A DNA stretch of 34,851 nt from Planctomycetota bacterium (GCA_023261445.1 JAHFOX010000015.1:1-34851); one strand, 5' to 3'; counted from the stretch's first letter, positions 1 to 10,386 are shown. Numbers and translations are program-made. The notes: generated by a model from the sequence alone, not told the origin.

Positions 1-1228
1 GTATTTGAGCGGTGAATGCCTTTGTGGAGGCGACGCCTATTTCGGGACCGATGTGTAAATAGATTCCAAAATCAGATTCCCTTGCTATAGTACTGCCGAC
101 GACATTGCAGATAGAGAGTATTTTGGCGCCCTTTTGCCTTGCCTCGCGCATGGCGCCCAGTGTGTCCGCCGTTTCTCCTGACTGACTTATGGCAATTACT
201 ATAGTGCCCTCTTCAATTACAGGATTTCTATAACGGAATTCGGAGGCATATTCAACCTCTACAGGTATGCGAGCAAGTTCTTCCAGCATGTATTCACCAA
301 CCAATCCTGCATGCCATGAAGTTCCGCAGGCAACAATTACAATACGTTTTGCCTCTTTGAGAATCTTTTCGTGTACAATCAAACCGCCTAGCCTTGTAGA
401 ATTTCCACCGATATCCAGTCGCCCACGCATGGCATTCCTTAATGCTTGAGGCTGTTCGTGGATTTCCTTAAGCATAAAATGCTGATAACCGCCCTTTTCG
501 ATCATATCAATATTCCACAGCACCTCTTCCACTTTTTTGTAAGTAGGAATGTTTTGCATAGTCTTGGTTTCGTACTTATTTGGGGTAAGAATTGCCACCT
601 CGTCATCGTCAAGATAAACGACATCTCGGGTGTGTTCGAGGGAGGCGGCAACATCAGAGGTAATAAAATATTCGTTATTTCCGATACCCAGTACCAAAGG
701 AGAACCTTTTCTTGCCGCTACGATCTTTTGTGGATCTTTTGGGGAAATTACCGCAATGCCATAAGTTCCCTCAACCTCTTTTAATGCTTCCATAACTGCC
801 GTTTCAAGATTGCCGTCAAAATATTTTTCGATTAGATGTGCCAGTACCTCTGTGTCCGTTTCGCTTTTAAAGGTGTGTCCTTCTTGCTCAAGTTTTGATT
901 TTAAATAATCATAATTCTCAATTATTCCGTTATGCACTACGGCAATCTCGTTGTTACAATCAGTGTGAGGGTGGGCATTCTCTAAAGTTGGTGCGCCGTG
1001 TGTAGCCCATCGTGTGTGTACAATTCCCATATTTGCGTGGATATTATTTCCATTAAGTTTCTTTTCTAGTTCAACGATCTTGCCTACCGCTTTTACACAC
1101 CGCAACCTGCCATTCTCAGTAATTGCCATGCCAGCGGAATCATAACCGCGGTATTCGAGTCTTTTGATGCCGTCCAACAACACCTTGACAGCCTCTTTTT
1201 GCCCGATATATCCCACAATTCCACACAT
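1..1228 (-). CDS. glmS: Glutamine-fructose-6-phosphate aminotransferase (isomerizing), partial at window edge
   Basis: Reverse complement from 1228 reads MCGIVGYIGQKEAVKVLLDGIKRLEYRGYDSAGMAI...HTRWATHGAPTLENAHPH, the class II amidotransferase N-terminus typical of GlmS; runs off position 1. Confidence 0.95.
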   Translation of the reverse strand, partial: MCGIVGYIGQKEAVKVLLDGIKRLEYRGYDSAGMAITENGRLRCVKAVGKIVELEKKLNGNNIHANMGIVHTRWATHGAPTLENAHPHTDCNNEIAVVHNGIIENYDYLKSKLEQEGHTFKSETDTEVLAHLIEKYFDGNLETAVMEALKEVEGTYGIAVISPKDPQKIVAARKGSPLVLGIGNNEYFITSDVAASLEHTRDVVYLDDDEVAILTPNKYETKTMQNIPTYKKVEEVLWNIDMIEKGGYQHFMLKEIHEQPQALRNAMRGRLDIGGNSTRLGGLIVHEKILKEAKRIVIVACGTSWHAGLVGEYMLEELARIPVEVEYASEFRYRNPVIEEGTIVIAISQSGETADTLGAMREARQKGAKILSICNVVGSTIARESDFGIYLHIGPEIGVASTKAFTAQI

Positions 1229-1264
1229 AAGATTTTCCCCAAAATTTATAGAAGTATTAAGAAT

Positions 1265-1293
1265 ATTATTATTTTAACACATAAGATTGTCAA
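1265..1293 (-). promoter_or_regulatory. Sigma70-type promoter for glmS
   Basis: Minus strand TTGACA (1293-1288), 17 nt spacer, AATAAT (1270-1265). Confidence 0.5.
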
Positions 1294-1306
1294 TATAAAA
1301 CTTCAT

Positions 1307-1335
1307 TTGACAGTAATTTATGGTTGTGATACGAT
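1307..1335 (+). promoter_or_regulatory. Sigma70-type promoter for lpxD
   Basis: TTGACA (1307-1312), 17 nt spacer, TACGAT (1330-1335). Confidence 0.45.
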
Positions 1336-1349
1336 GTCCTTCGACAACT

Positions 1350-2360
1350 ATGAAATACACGCTAAAACAAATCCAATCCATTATAGGTGGTAAAATCATT
1401 GGCAAAGGAGACGTTATCATCACGGGCATTGCCAGTATTGAATCTGCAAAAAAGGATGACATAACGTTTATTAAGGACGACACGTTAATCAAGAATGCCC
1501 TTGTGTCCAAAGCTTCGGCAATGGTTGTACACCGTGAGATACAAGCGCTTAAAAAACCTCAAATAATCGTTGACAATCCGTTTCTTGCCTTTACCAAGTT
1601 TATGGAGGTTGTAGCCAGAGAAAGATATAGGCGTCCGATAGGTATTCATCCTACTGCTGTTATAAGTAAAGAAGCTACAATAGGAAAAGGTGTTTCTATT
1701 GGGGCGTATGTTGTCATTGATGACTACGTGAATATAGGAAACAATGTTACAATTTATCCGAATACGTTTGTTGGCAGAGAGAGCCGTATTGGAAATGATT
1801 CTATTATTCATGCCAATGTTACTATTAGAGAAGATGTTATAATTGGAAAGCGTGTTATTATCCACTGTAACAGCGTTATTGGTGATGATGGGTTTGGTTA
1901 TCTTCAGTTGAATGGCAAACACACCAAAATACCGCAAGTCGGAACAGTTGAGATAGGAGATGATGTTGAAATTGGTTCTATGGTAACGATTTGCCGCGCT
2001 GCCATTGATAAGACGGTTATTGGGAATGGAGTGAAAATAGACAACCATTCCCATATTGCCCATAATGTTATTATAGGTGATAACACAATGCTTATTGCCT
2101 ATGCCAAGATTGCAGGAAGCACCAGAATTGGGAAAAACGTCATGATTGCAGAGGATGTAGGCATTACTGATCACATAACTATAGGCGATAACTGCGTCAT
2201 TGGGGGGGGCTCTAATGTTTATAAGAGCTTAGAAGCAAGTTCTATAGTATGGGGTTCTCCAGCCAAACCCATTAACGAGGAGAAGCGTATTCAGGTATTA
2301 ATCAAAAAACTGCCGGAGATATATAATGCCATTAAGAAATTTACAAAAACTCCACATTAG
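1350..2360 (+). CDS. lpxD: UDP-3-O-acylglucosamine N-acyltransferase
   Basis: Left-handed beta-helix hexapeptide repeats plus LpxD N-terminal domain; start placed at MKYTLKQIQSIIGG rather than the longer ORF start at 1320. Confidence 0.9.
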   Translation: MKYTLKQIQSIIGGKIIGKGDVIITGIASIESAKKDDITFIKDDTLIKNALVSKASAMVVHREIQALKKPQIIVDNPFLAFTKFMEVVARERYRRPIGIHPTAVISKEATIGKGVSIGAYVVIDDYVNIGNNVTIYPNTFVGRESRIGNDSIIHANVTIREDVIIGKRVIIHCNSVIGDDGFGYLQLNGKHTKIPQVGTVEIGDDVEIGSMVTICRAAIDKTVIGNGVKIDNHSHIAHNVIIGDNTMLIAYAKIAGSTRIGKNVMIAEDVGITDHITIGDNCVIGGGSNVYKSLEASSIVWGSPAKPINEEKRIQVLIKKLPEIYNAIKKFTKTPH

Positions 2361-2437
2361 TGCATTGATACTTTTGCAGTGAGGAAATGCGTAAATTGTA
2401 ATTTTCGCTGGAGAATTGTGATTAAAGACACCGTACC

Positions 2438-3682
2438 CTATAACTTACCCAAAATAATGCAGGCATTGTGTCCGCCAAAACCGAAGGAATTGGATAGGGC
2501 TTTCTTGACCTTCTTTTTTCTTGCTACGTTAGGAACAAAATCTAACCCTGAGCACTCTGTATCGGGGGTTTCATAATTGATAGTCGGGGGAATGATTCCC
2601 TCCTTGATTACTAAGGTACAGATAATAGTTTCTACACTGCCCGCTGCCCCGAGTTGATGTCCAAGCATAGACTTTGTAGAGCTGACAGGAATTTTTTGGG
2701 CGTGCCGTCCAAAAACATTCTTTATTGCCTTTACCTCGATATTATCACCGATAGGAGTTGACGTGGCATGTGCATTAATGTAATCAATTTCTTCCGGATT
2801 ACACTTGGCGTTTTTCAATGCGCTTGCCATACACCGTGCCGCACCATTTCCGTCAAGTTCTGGAGATGCAATATGGTAAGCATCTGAATTAAGCTCGTAA
2901 CCAAGAATTTCAGCGTAAATATCAGCACCTCTTTTCCTTGCTGTTTCGAACTCTTCAATAACGATAATACCGGCTCCTTCTGAGATGACGAAGCCATCTC
3001 GGTTTTTATCGAACGGACGGCTGGCTTTTTGCGGAGCGTCATTCCGGGTGGATAGCGCCTTCATAGCACTAAATCCACTAAGCCCTAAAGGAGTAATTAC
3101 TGCCTCAGCACTCCCTGTAATCATGATGTCCGCATCTCCTCTTTGGATGACGTGGGCGGCCTCTCCAATGGCGTTAACGCCGGTGGTACAGGCTGTTACC
3201 AATGCATAATTAGGGCCCTTTAAACCAAATCGTATTGCTACTTGTGCTGATGCAGCGTTGATCATTAATTTGGGAACCATAAGGGGCGATACTCTCGAAG
3301 GTCCTTTGTTCATAAGAATCTTATGCTGGGTTTCTAGTTCCAGCATGCCGCCCATGCCTGAACCGATTACAACCCCAATCCTTGTTTGGTCAAAGCTGTC
3401 TATCTTCAATTCGGCATCTTTTATTGCTAGAATAGATGCGGCTAAAGCAAATTGGGCAAAGCGATCTAAACGGCGCGCTTCTTTAATATCAAACCACAGT
3501 GTTGGGTCAAAGTCGTTCGCTTCTCCTCCGAAGTGTACATCAAAGACAGATGTGTCGAAAGAAGTGATTGGTTTTATACCACTTTTGCCTTCACATAAAG
3601 CTGACCAGATTTGTTTTTTTTCTTGACCTAAAGATGTGATTGCCCCGACGCCAGTAATAACGACCCTTCGTCGTTTCTGCAT
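2438..3682 (-). CDS. fabF: Beta-ketoacyl-ACP synthase II
   Basis: VVITGVGAITSLG start, ACTTG active-site Cys region, HATSTP and STKSMLGHQLGAAG motifs. Confidence 0.93.
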   Translation of the reverse strand: MQKRRRVVITGVGAITSLGQEKKQIWSALCEGKSGIKPITSFDTSVFDVHFGGEANDFDPTLWFDIKEARRLDRFAQFALAASILAIKDAELKIDSFDQTRIGVVIGSGMGGMLELETQHKILMNKGPSRVSPLMVPKLMINAASAQVAIRFGLKGPNYALVTACTTGVNAIGEAAHVIQRGDADIMITGSAEAVITPLGLSGFSAMKALSTRNDAPQKASRPFDKNRDGFVISEGAGIIVIEEFETARKRGADIYAEILGYELNSDAYHIASPELDGNGAARCMASALKNAKCNPEEIDYINAHATSTPIGDNIEVKAIKNVFGRHAQKIPVSSTKSMLGHQLGAAGSVETIICTLVIKEGIIPPTINYETPDTECSGLDFVPNVARKKKVKKALSNSFGFGGHNACIILGKL

Positions 3683-3916
3683 TTATTTGTGTTCCTCAAT
3701 GTATTTAATTGCATCTCCCACAGTTCGTATCTTTTCTGCATCTTCATCAGGGATATTCATATCAAAGGCATCTTCAAATTCCATGATCAATTCTACGGTA
3801 TCCAGGGAATCGGCTCCAAGATCGTTGATAAAAGAAGTTTCCTTTGTGATTTGTTCTGCCTTTATTCCTAATTGTTTTGTAATAATTGCCTTCACCTTGT
3901 CTTCAATTGCTGACAC
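3683..3916 (-). CDS. acpP: Acyl carrier protein
   Basis: 77 aa with [15 protein letters not shown] phosphopantetheine site. Confidence 0.95.
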   Translation of the reverse strand: MSAIEDKVKAIITKQLGIKAEQITKETSFINDLGADSLDTVELIMEFEDAFDMNIPDEDAEKIRTVGDAIKYIEEHK

Positions 3917-3939
3917 TGTTTTATCTCCTTATAGTAAAA

Positions 3940-4893
3940 TTAATTAGATTTTATCAAACTTTTAAATGCTTCTACTGTGTCAATATTCCTTATTTTCTGA
4001 TTAGAGTCAATCCTTTTCATAAGTCCTGATAAAGATTTTCCAGGTCCTATCTCATAAAACTGGTTAAACCCGTCCCGAATCAGCATACATACTGATTGAT
4101 GCCACCGTACAGGACTGTTTAGTTGCCTTGCCAGAGATGTTTTTATCTCGTCAGGTTCTGTTACATATTTTGCGTGTATATTTGCCACAACTGGAATAGT
4201 AGATTTTGAAATTGGCGTTGCCTCGAGTTCCTTTGAAAGCTTAGTGCTGGCAGGGTTCATTAAAAATGAATGAAATGCCCCGTCTACCTTCAAAGGGACA
4301 ACCATTTTTGCACCTCGCTCCTTAGCCAGATTGGACGCCTTTTCCAATATTGTTTTTTCACCAGAGATAACGACCTGTCCGGGACTATTATAATTTGCAG
4401 TGCAAACAATTCCAAGAGGTTGCATTTCTGTGCAAATCTGTTCTACTTTTTCATCCTCTAGCCCGATTATAGAAACCATTCCTCCCGGCTTTGCATCGCA
4501 TGCCTCTTGCATAAACACGCCCCGTTTGTATACCAGCTTTATAGCATACTTAAAGGCAATAGAGCCAGCGGATACATGGGCTGTGTATTCTCCCAGACTA
4601 AGCCCAGCCACGGCAGAGCATGTGTTTATCCGATTAGAAGAGTTTTTTTTCAAGACCTCTAATATGGCTATGCTGGTTACAAGTATCGCAGGTTGACAAA
4701 CGGAGGTCTTGTTTAGTTCCTCTTGTTTTCCATTAAAACAAAGTGCAGCTAAGTCAAAACCTAAAATTTCGTTAGCTTGGTTAAAGACTTCGCGTGCTTC
4801 TTTGAAATGTTCATAAAAATCCTTCCCCATGCCTGTATATTGAGATCCCTGTCCCGGGAACAGGAAAGCAGTCTTTCTTGAGTTTTCTACCAT
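3940..4893 (-). CDS. fabD: Malonyl-CoA:ACP transacylase
   Basis: FPGQGSQYTGMG and GLSLGEYTA motifs; in fab gene context. Confidence 0.92.
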   Translation of the reverse strand: MVENSRKTAFLFPGQGSQYTGMGKDFYEHFKEAREVFNQANEILGFDLAALCFNGKQEELNKTSVCQPAILVTSIAILEVLKKNSSNRINTCSAVAGLSLGEYTAHVSAGSIAFKYAIKLVYKRGVFMQEACDAKPGGMVSIIGLEDEKVEQICTEMQPLGIVCTANYNSPGQVVISGEKTILEKASNLAKERGAKMVVPLKVDGAFHSFLMNPASTKLSKELEATPISKSTIPVVANIHAKYVTEPDEIKTSLARQLNSPVRWHQSVCMLIRDGFNQFYEIGPGKSLSGLMKRIDSNQKIRNIDTVEAFKSLIKSN

Positions 4894-5876
4894 CTAATAA
4901 GAGAAGACCCCCACGTCAATCCTCCTCCAAATGCTACCAGCATAACAAGGTCTCCTTTGTGGAGACGTCCTGCTTTTCTTGCTTCGTCAATTGCAATCGG
5001 AATGGAGGCGGAAGAAGTATTTCCGTATTTATCAATGTTTACAAACGCTTTTTCCATTGGTAATCCAAGCTTTTGCATGGTTGCTTCGATGATTCTCAGA
5101 TTGCTTTGATGGGGGATGATTAAATCTATATCCTTAAGATTGAGATTGTTCTTTTTTACTGTTTCATTGATCAGTTTTGTGATGTTTTTAATTGCTAATT
5201 TGAAAACCTCTTTGCCTTTAAATTGGATATAATGCATTCGTTTCCGGATAGATTCTAAAGAGGCAGGATTCTTTGATCCCCCCCCTGGCATTATAAGTAC
5301 ATCTGCCTGTGAGCCGTCAGCGGCTAAACTCGTATAAAGAATTTCATGTTTTGTTTTGCTTTTTTGTAAAATGACAGCGCCGGCGCCATCCCCGAACAAT
5401 ACGCAGGTCGTTCGGTCTTTATAATCAGTGATCTTCGATAAACACTCAGAACCCACAACAAGGACTGTTTCTGCCGCTCCAGAGACGACAAAGCTTTGTC
5501 CAATGGATATGGCGTAAATAAAACCAGCACATGCCGCTAGTATATCAAAGGCGCTTGCCCTTGTTGCGCCGATTTTTTGTTGTATGTAACATGAGGTTGA
5601 AGGAAAGAAATGGTCTGGCGTAATCGTTGAGGTGATAATCATGTCTAAATCTTTCGGAGAAACTTTAGCATCTTTCATCGCCTTTAAAGAAGCCTTTGTG
5701 GCAAGATCGGACGTTGTTACACCGTTTTCAATAATACGACGTTCTTTAATACCCGTCCGCTGAACGATCCAATTATTGCTTGTGTTAAGCATCTTTTCTA
5801 AATCGTAGTTTGTTAAAACCTTGCGCGGCAGGTAGGAACCTACACCTGTAATGGATACGCCTTGATTTTGTTGCAT
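4887..5876 (-). CDS. fabH: Beta-ketoacyl-ACP synthase III
   Basis: LAACAGF active site, RTGIKERR, IIPHQSN, GNTSSASIP motifs. Confidence 0.93.
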   Translation of the reverse strand: MQQNQGVSITGVGSYLPRKVLTNYDLEKMLNTSNNWIVQRTGIKERRIIENGVTTSDLATKASLKAMKDAKVSPKDLDMIITSTITPDHFFPSTSCYIQQKIGATRASAFDILAACAGFIYAISIGQSFVVSGAAETVLVVGSECLSKITDYKDRTTCVLFGDGAGAVILQKSKTKHEILYTSLAADGSQADVLIMPGGGSKNPASLESIRKRMHYIQFKGKEVFKLAIKNITKLINETVKKNNLNLKDIDLIIPHQSNLRIIEATMQKLGLPMEKAFVNIDKYGNTSSASIPIAIDEARKAGRLHKGDLVMLVAFGGGLTWGSSLIRW

Positions 5877-5924
5877 GTGGATTTTAATTACCCTTGTGAG
5901 AGAGATTAATCTATAGTTAATTGT

Positions 5925-6941
5925 TTAAGTAACGTTTGCTATAAGCGAATTTGTTTTTTCCACTTCGGAAATAATATGTTCATTGACTTCGTTTTTTGAT
6001 AATTGCAAAGCAAGTTTTATGGCGTTTTGTATTGCCTTGGAATCAGATCTGCCGTGACCTATAATACAAACACCATTAACTCCCAATAACGGCGCCCCCC
6101 CATATTCTGAAAAATCCATTTTAGCCCTTAATTTTTCTATTGCTGGTTTACACAAACCCAGTCCAAGCCTCGACCAGAAACTCTTCATAGCTTCCGCTTT
6201 TATTGTTGATAGAAGGCTCATGGCGATTCCTTCTGCAAATTTTAGCATTACATTTCCGACAAAACCCTCACAAACAACTACGTCAGCTTTATTATCAAAT
6301 ATTTCCCTGCCTTCAACGTTTCCCACGAAATTTAAGTGAGAACTAGATAGCAGGGCAAATGTTTCTTTCGCCAGATCGTTTCCTTTCGCATCTTCTTCGC
6401 CAATATTCAGAAGCCCTATCTTTGGATTTTCTATGCCATAGATATATTTACTAAACACTGCAGCCATGACGCCATACTGGAAGAGATGTGTTGGTTTACA
6501 CGCAATATTTGCCCCCACATCAATAATTAAACATATTCCATGCCTCGTCGGAAGCGTGATAGCAATGCCTGGGCGTCTAATCCCATTTAGGGTTCTTAGG
6601 TGTAGGGTTGCCGCAGCCACAGTAGCGCCGGTATGCCCCGCACTAACTACGGCAGACGCCTCTCCATTTGCCACTAGTTTAACACTTTGTGTAATTGATG
6701 AATCGGTTTTTTGACGTATAGAATAAGTTGCAGGATCATCCATTCCTACCACTTGAGGTGCGTGATGAATGACAATGTTCTTCGGATCTGCTCCGTAAAT
6801 ATTTAATTCGCGCTGAATTACCTTTTCATCGCCAACCAACACAATTTCACTATCTGAAAATTGTTGAGCAGCCAGTACCGACCCCTTAACAACTTCGTGT
6901 GGAGCTTTATCTCCACCCATTGCATCTACCGCAACTCTCAT
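5925..6941 (-). CDS. plsX: Phosphate acyltransferase PlsX
   Basis: MRVAVDAMGGDKAPHEVVKG start; rpmF-plsX-fab gene order. Confidence 0.93.
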   Translation of the reverse strand: MRVAVDAMGGDKAPHEVVKGSVLAAQQFSDSEIVLVGDEKVIQRELNIYGADPKNIVIHHAPQVVGMDDPATYSIRQKTDSSITQSVKLVANGEASAVVSAGHTGATVAAATLHLRTLNGIRRPGIAITLPTRHGICLIIDVGANIACKPTHLFQYGVMAAVFSKYIYGIENPKIGLLNIGEEDAKGNDLAKETFALLSSSHLNFVGNVEGREIFDNKADVVVCEGFVGNVMLKFAEGIAMSLLSTIKAEAMKSFWSRLGLGLCKPAIEKLRAKMDFSEYGGAPLLGVNGVCIIGHGRSDSKAIQNAIKLALQLSKNEVNEHIISEVEKTNSLIANVT

Positions 6942-6946
6942 GGAAC

Positions 6947-7174
6947 TTACCTTTCGACAGAAATAACCTGTTTACCTCGGTAATAGCCGCAGTTGTGACA
7001 AACGGTGTGTGGTTGATTTACCTGTTTACAATGTGAACAAATATAACGTTTTGAACGCACACCAACTCCACCCTCTATGTTTTCTGAAAGTGGAATAACG
7101 GGAGGAGTTAATTTGTCGTGTGTGCGTCTTTTACGAGTTCTTGAATTCGAAAACCTTCTCTTTGGATTAGGCAT
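6947..7174 (-). CDS. rpmF: 50S ribosomal protein L32
   Basis: Short basic protein starting MPNPKRRFSNSRTRKRR with CSHC/CHNCGYYRG zinc motif; adjacent to plsX. Confidence 0.93.
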   Translation of the reverse strand: MPNPKRRFSNSRTRKRRTHDKLTPPVIPLSENIEGGVGVRSKRYICSHCKQVNQPHTVCHNCGYYRGKQVISVER

Positions 7175-7209
7175 TTATCACCTCTAAAAAAATTAACATT
7201 AAGTTTCAT

Positions 7210-7276
7210 AAAAAAAAGAAGTACAGGGAAGGCAAAAAATAACGGAAGTAATTATGCTTGGACTTCCCAGTACTTC
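7210..7276 (-). terminator. Intrinsic terminator/attenuator candidate in the rpmF leader
   Basis: Arms GAAGTACTGGGAAG / CTTCCCTGTACTTC (14 positions, one mismatch) followed on the minus strand by T8 (7217-7210), about 36 nt upstream of the rpmF ATG. Confidence 0.6.
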
Positions 7277-7375
7277 ATTACAATATGCTTCAACTTTTTT
7301 GTAAGTATATAGTCTTACTCCACGGAAGTATAAATATACTCTTGTACATAGAATATACCACCTTTTGAAACAAAA

Positions 7376-7404
7376 ATTCTATATATAGATACCTCTATTG
7401 TCAA
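7376..7404 (-). promoter_or_regulatory. Sigma70-type promoter for the rpmF-plsX-fab operon
   Basis: Minus strand TTGACA (7404-7399), 17 nt spacer, TAGAAT (7381-7376). Confidence 0.5.
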
Positions 7405-7731
7405 GGAAAAACCAAAGCCTGATGTTACTAATTGAATGGAAATTCAAGTTTGTAGCATAACTATTCAGTTAAGCTTTTGGCGCAAGCTCGGTTGTATACT
7501 TACAGTAAGAGTCCTTTTAGTTGTCCAGAGGGTAGATGACCGACTTTACATACATTGATTTCAACGATGATAGGTCTTTTCTATCCAATTGGAGGGGGGA
7601 GGTAAAACCTCGTTATTTACTAATGATATTTTGAAATTTCAGATGATGGTAGTGTAACCGTCTTGGTTTGTGCAAAAAAAAGTCCTTGGATTTTAAACCG
7701 TAAAATCTAACATAATTTGGGAATGCATACT

Positions 7732-10386
7732 TTAATTAGGATTAAGTAATATTTTAGTCAACAACTCAACGGCAAAATTAAGTGCCTCATTTAGTTTTTC
7801 TACTATTTGTCCGCCTGCCTGTGCCATATCCGGCCTGCCGCCGCCGCCGCCGCCGATTACTTTTGCCACTTCTTTTGAGATATTCCCGGCGTGTAACCCG
7901 CGTTTTACTAAGGTTGGGCTTAAGGCAACAATTATTGTTGCGCGCCCGTCTTGTGTGGTTCCCAATATGATTGCGAGTTCTTTGCCGGATTTCATTAATA
8001 AATCTACAGTTTTTCTTAAATCTTCTACGGATGCATTTGCTAATTCTTTTGTAACAATCTTTACGCCGGAAACCTCTTTAGCATTTTCTATAAAAGAACC
8101 TGCTTTATCACCTAAATCCTTTTGTTTTAATTTATGCACCTCTTTTTGCAGATTTTTTAATTCATGTAAGACTTCCTGTGTTTTTGTAATCATTTTATTT
8201 TCTGAAGTGTTTAGTATGTCACACATTTCCTGAATAATCTTCTCTTTTTCTCTGGATCTGCTTAGCGCCTCAATACCCGTTATTGCCTCAATACGCCTGA
8301 CTCCTGCGGCAATAGACGATTCTCCAACAATCCTTAATAATCCAATTTCTCCGGAGTTATTTACGTGTGTTCCGCCGCACAGTTCCTTGCTGAAATCGCC
8401 GATGGAAACCACCCTGACCAGTTCTCCATATTTTTCTCCAAATAGGGCGATAGCGCCTGCGCTTCTTGCTTCCTGTATGGTTGACTCTTTTGCCAGTACG
8501 GGTTTATTTTCCAAAATTCTTTCGTTGACCAGGTCTTCAATTCTCGACATTTCCTCTTTTGTTAAACTGGAGAAGTGATGAAAATCAAAACGCAGGCGAT
8601 CAGGTGTAACAAGAGAGCCTGCCTGTTCTGCGTGCTGGCCTATTACTCTTCTTAGTGCGTAGTGCAGAATATGTGTTGCCGAGTGATTCTTTCGAATAAA
8701 ACTTCTTCGATGCACATCAACTTTTGCGTTGACCACACTTCCCTGTTTGAGTTCTCCTTTTACCACCTTACCCATGTGCAGGATAAAATCGCTATTTTTC
8801 TTTGTGTCTGAAATGTTAACGAGGTTTCCATTTGATTCTAATATGCCTGTATCGCCAATCTGTCCGCCTGACTCACCGTAGAAGGGTGTTTGGTCTAAGA
8901 TTACTGTAACTTCGCCTCCTGCTTTAGCCGTATCTACAAGTTGGTTATCATGTATTATAGCAATTACCTTGCCTTCGCACGCGCATTTCTCGTAGCCTAA
9001 AAATTTAGTGCCTTTAGAAATGTCTTTAATCTTGCTAAGAGGTCCAGTATCGAATACTTGTCCAGTCATTTGGGATGAAGATTTTGCCTGTAGTCGCTGT
9101 TTTTTGAGTTCTTTCTCGAAACCGTCCCTGTCAACTGTAAATCCTTTTTCATTTAGAATTGATTCCGTTATGTCTAAAGGGAAACCGTATGTATCGTATA
9201 ACTTGAAAGCCTCCTTGCCTGTAAGAATTTTTTGTTTGTTTTTTTGCAAAGTTTCCATTAACTCTTCCAGTATTTGATTTCCCTGATTCAGAGTTTCATG
9301 GAATTTTTCTTCCTCGCTTTTCACGATTCGTGCAATGTTCTCTCTTCGTTGTTTAATATCTGGATAATAATCTTGCATCACATCGCTTACGATTGGCACC
9401 AGTTTAAATAAAAAGCAATCGTTTATCCCCAGTTGTGCGCCGTCCCGTATGGCGCGCCTTAACAAGCGTCTTTCTATATATCCCCGACCCTCATTGCTTG
9501 GCAGAACGCCGTCTGAAATACAAAAAACGCATGCCTTAGTGTGGTCAGCGATGCGACGCATGAGTACGGCATGCTCTAATTTTCCATTGTATTTTAACTT
9601 TGTGATTTCTTCTATGCATTTGATAATAGGGCGGAAAATATCAATGTCAAAATTGGTTTGAACTCCCTGCATGACACGGGTCATCCTTTCCAGGCCCATG
9701 CCTGTATCAACATTCTTGTGTGGTAACGGTTCCAGTTTGCCGCCTTCTTTGCGGTCAAATTGCGTAAACACAAGATTCCATATCTCTACATATCGGTCGC
9801 AGTCGCATGCTGGTTCACATTCCTTTCGCCCACAGCCGATGTTTTCTCCTTGGTCAAAAAAAATCTCAGAACAAGGGCCGCAAGGACCGTTAGGTCCATG
9901 TGTGGGTGCGTTTGAAGGCCAGAAGTTGTCCCTTTCGCCGTACAGGTAAATCTTTGATTTGGGTATACCGATATGTTTCTCCCAAATTTCATACGACTCC
10001 CGATCATCTTTATAAACACTTACACTTAAACGTTTCTCTGAAATTTTTAATTCCTGTACTAAGAACTCCCATGCCCATTCAATAGTTTCTTTCTTAAAAT
10101 AATCTCCAAAGGAAAAATTACCTAACATCTCAAAAAATGTATGATGGGATGCTGTTTTGCCTACATTGTCAATGTCACCCGTACGGATGCATTTCTGACA
10201 CGTGGTTGCTTTTTTGAAATTTAGATTCCCTTTGCCCAAGAACATGTCCTTGAATTGATTCATTCCCGCACCGGTAAAAAGAAGCGTAGGATCGTTTTGT
10301 GGAACTAATGAATCGCTGGGCCAAATTACGTGTGATTTTCTTTCGAAAAATTTTAGAAATTTGTTACGAATCTCGCTTGTCTTCAT
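7732..10386 (-). CDS. alaS: Alanyl-tRNA synthetase
   Basis: FFERKSHVIWPSDSLVP, HHTFFEMLGNFSFGDYFK, NHSATHILHYALR, ELCGGTHV, GGGGGGRPDMAQAGG motifs. Confidence 0.96.
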   Translation of the reverse strand: MKTSEIRNKFLKFFERKSHVIWPSDSLVPQNDPTLLFTGAGMNQFKDMFLGKGNLNFKKATTCQKCIRTGDIDNVGKTASHHTFFEMLGNFSFGDYFKKETIEWAWEFLVQELKISEKRLSVSVYKDDRESYEIWEKHIGIPKSKIYLYGERDNFWPSNAPTHGPNGPCGPCSEIFFDQGENIGCGRKECEPACDCDRYVEIWNLVFTQFDRKEGGKLEPLPHKNVDTGMGLERMTRVMQGVQTNFDIDIFRPIIKCIEEITKLKYNGKLEHAVLMRRIADHTKACVFCISDGVLPSNEGRGYIERRLLRRAIRDGAQLGINDCFLFKLVPIVSDVMQDYYPDIKQRRENIARIVKSEEEKFHETLNQGNQILEELMETLQKNKQKILTGKEAFKLYDTYGFPLDITESILNEKGFTVDRDGFEKELKKQRLQAKSSSQMTGQVFDTGPLSKIKDISKGTKFLGYEKCACEGKVIAIIHDNQLVDTAKAGGEVTVILDQTPFYGESGGQIGDTGILESNGNLVNISDTKKNSDFILHMGKVVKGELKQGSVVNAKVDVHRRSFIRKNHSATHILHYALRRVIGQHAEQAGSLVTPDRLRFDFHHFSSLTKEEMSRIEDLVNERILENKPVLAKESTIQEARSAGAIALFGEKYGELVRVVSIGDFSKELCGGTHVNNSGEIGLLRIVGESSIAAGVRRIEAITGIEALSRSREKEKIIQEMCDILNTSENKMITKTQEVLHELKNLQKEVHKLKQKDLGDKAGSFIENAKEVSGVKIVTKELANASVEDLRKTVDLLMKSGKELAIILGTTQDGRATIIVALSPTLVKRGLHAGNISKEVAKVIGGGGGGRPDMAQAGGQIVEKLNEALNFAVELLTKILLNPN

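Noticed and set aside
1485-2174. 229 aa minus-strand ORF inside lpxD
   Set aside because: Antisense to clear hexapeptide-repeat coding sequence; Asn/Ile-rich shadow translation of the repeats.
3258-3626. 122 aa plus-strand ORF opposite fabF
   Set aside because: Shadow ORF on the complement of strongly conserved FabF.
7689-7707. Possible alaS terminator (GATTTTA-CGGTT-TAAAATC, minus strand)
   Set aside because: AT-rich 7 bp stem, with the T-tract separated by about 7 nt; too weak to call.
7405-7731. Non-coding gap tested for tRNA, 6S or other structured RNA
   Set aside because: Only short weak stems seen (e.g. around 7471-7490); no cloverleaf or recognisable RNA family.
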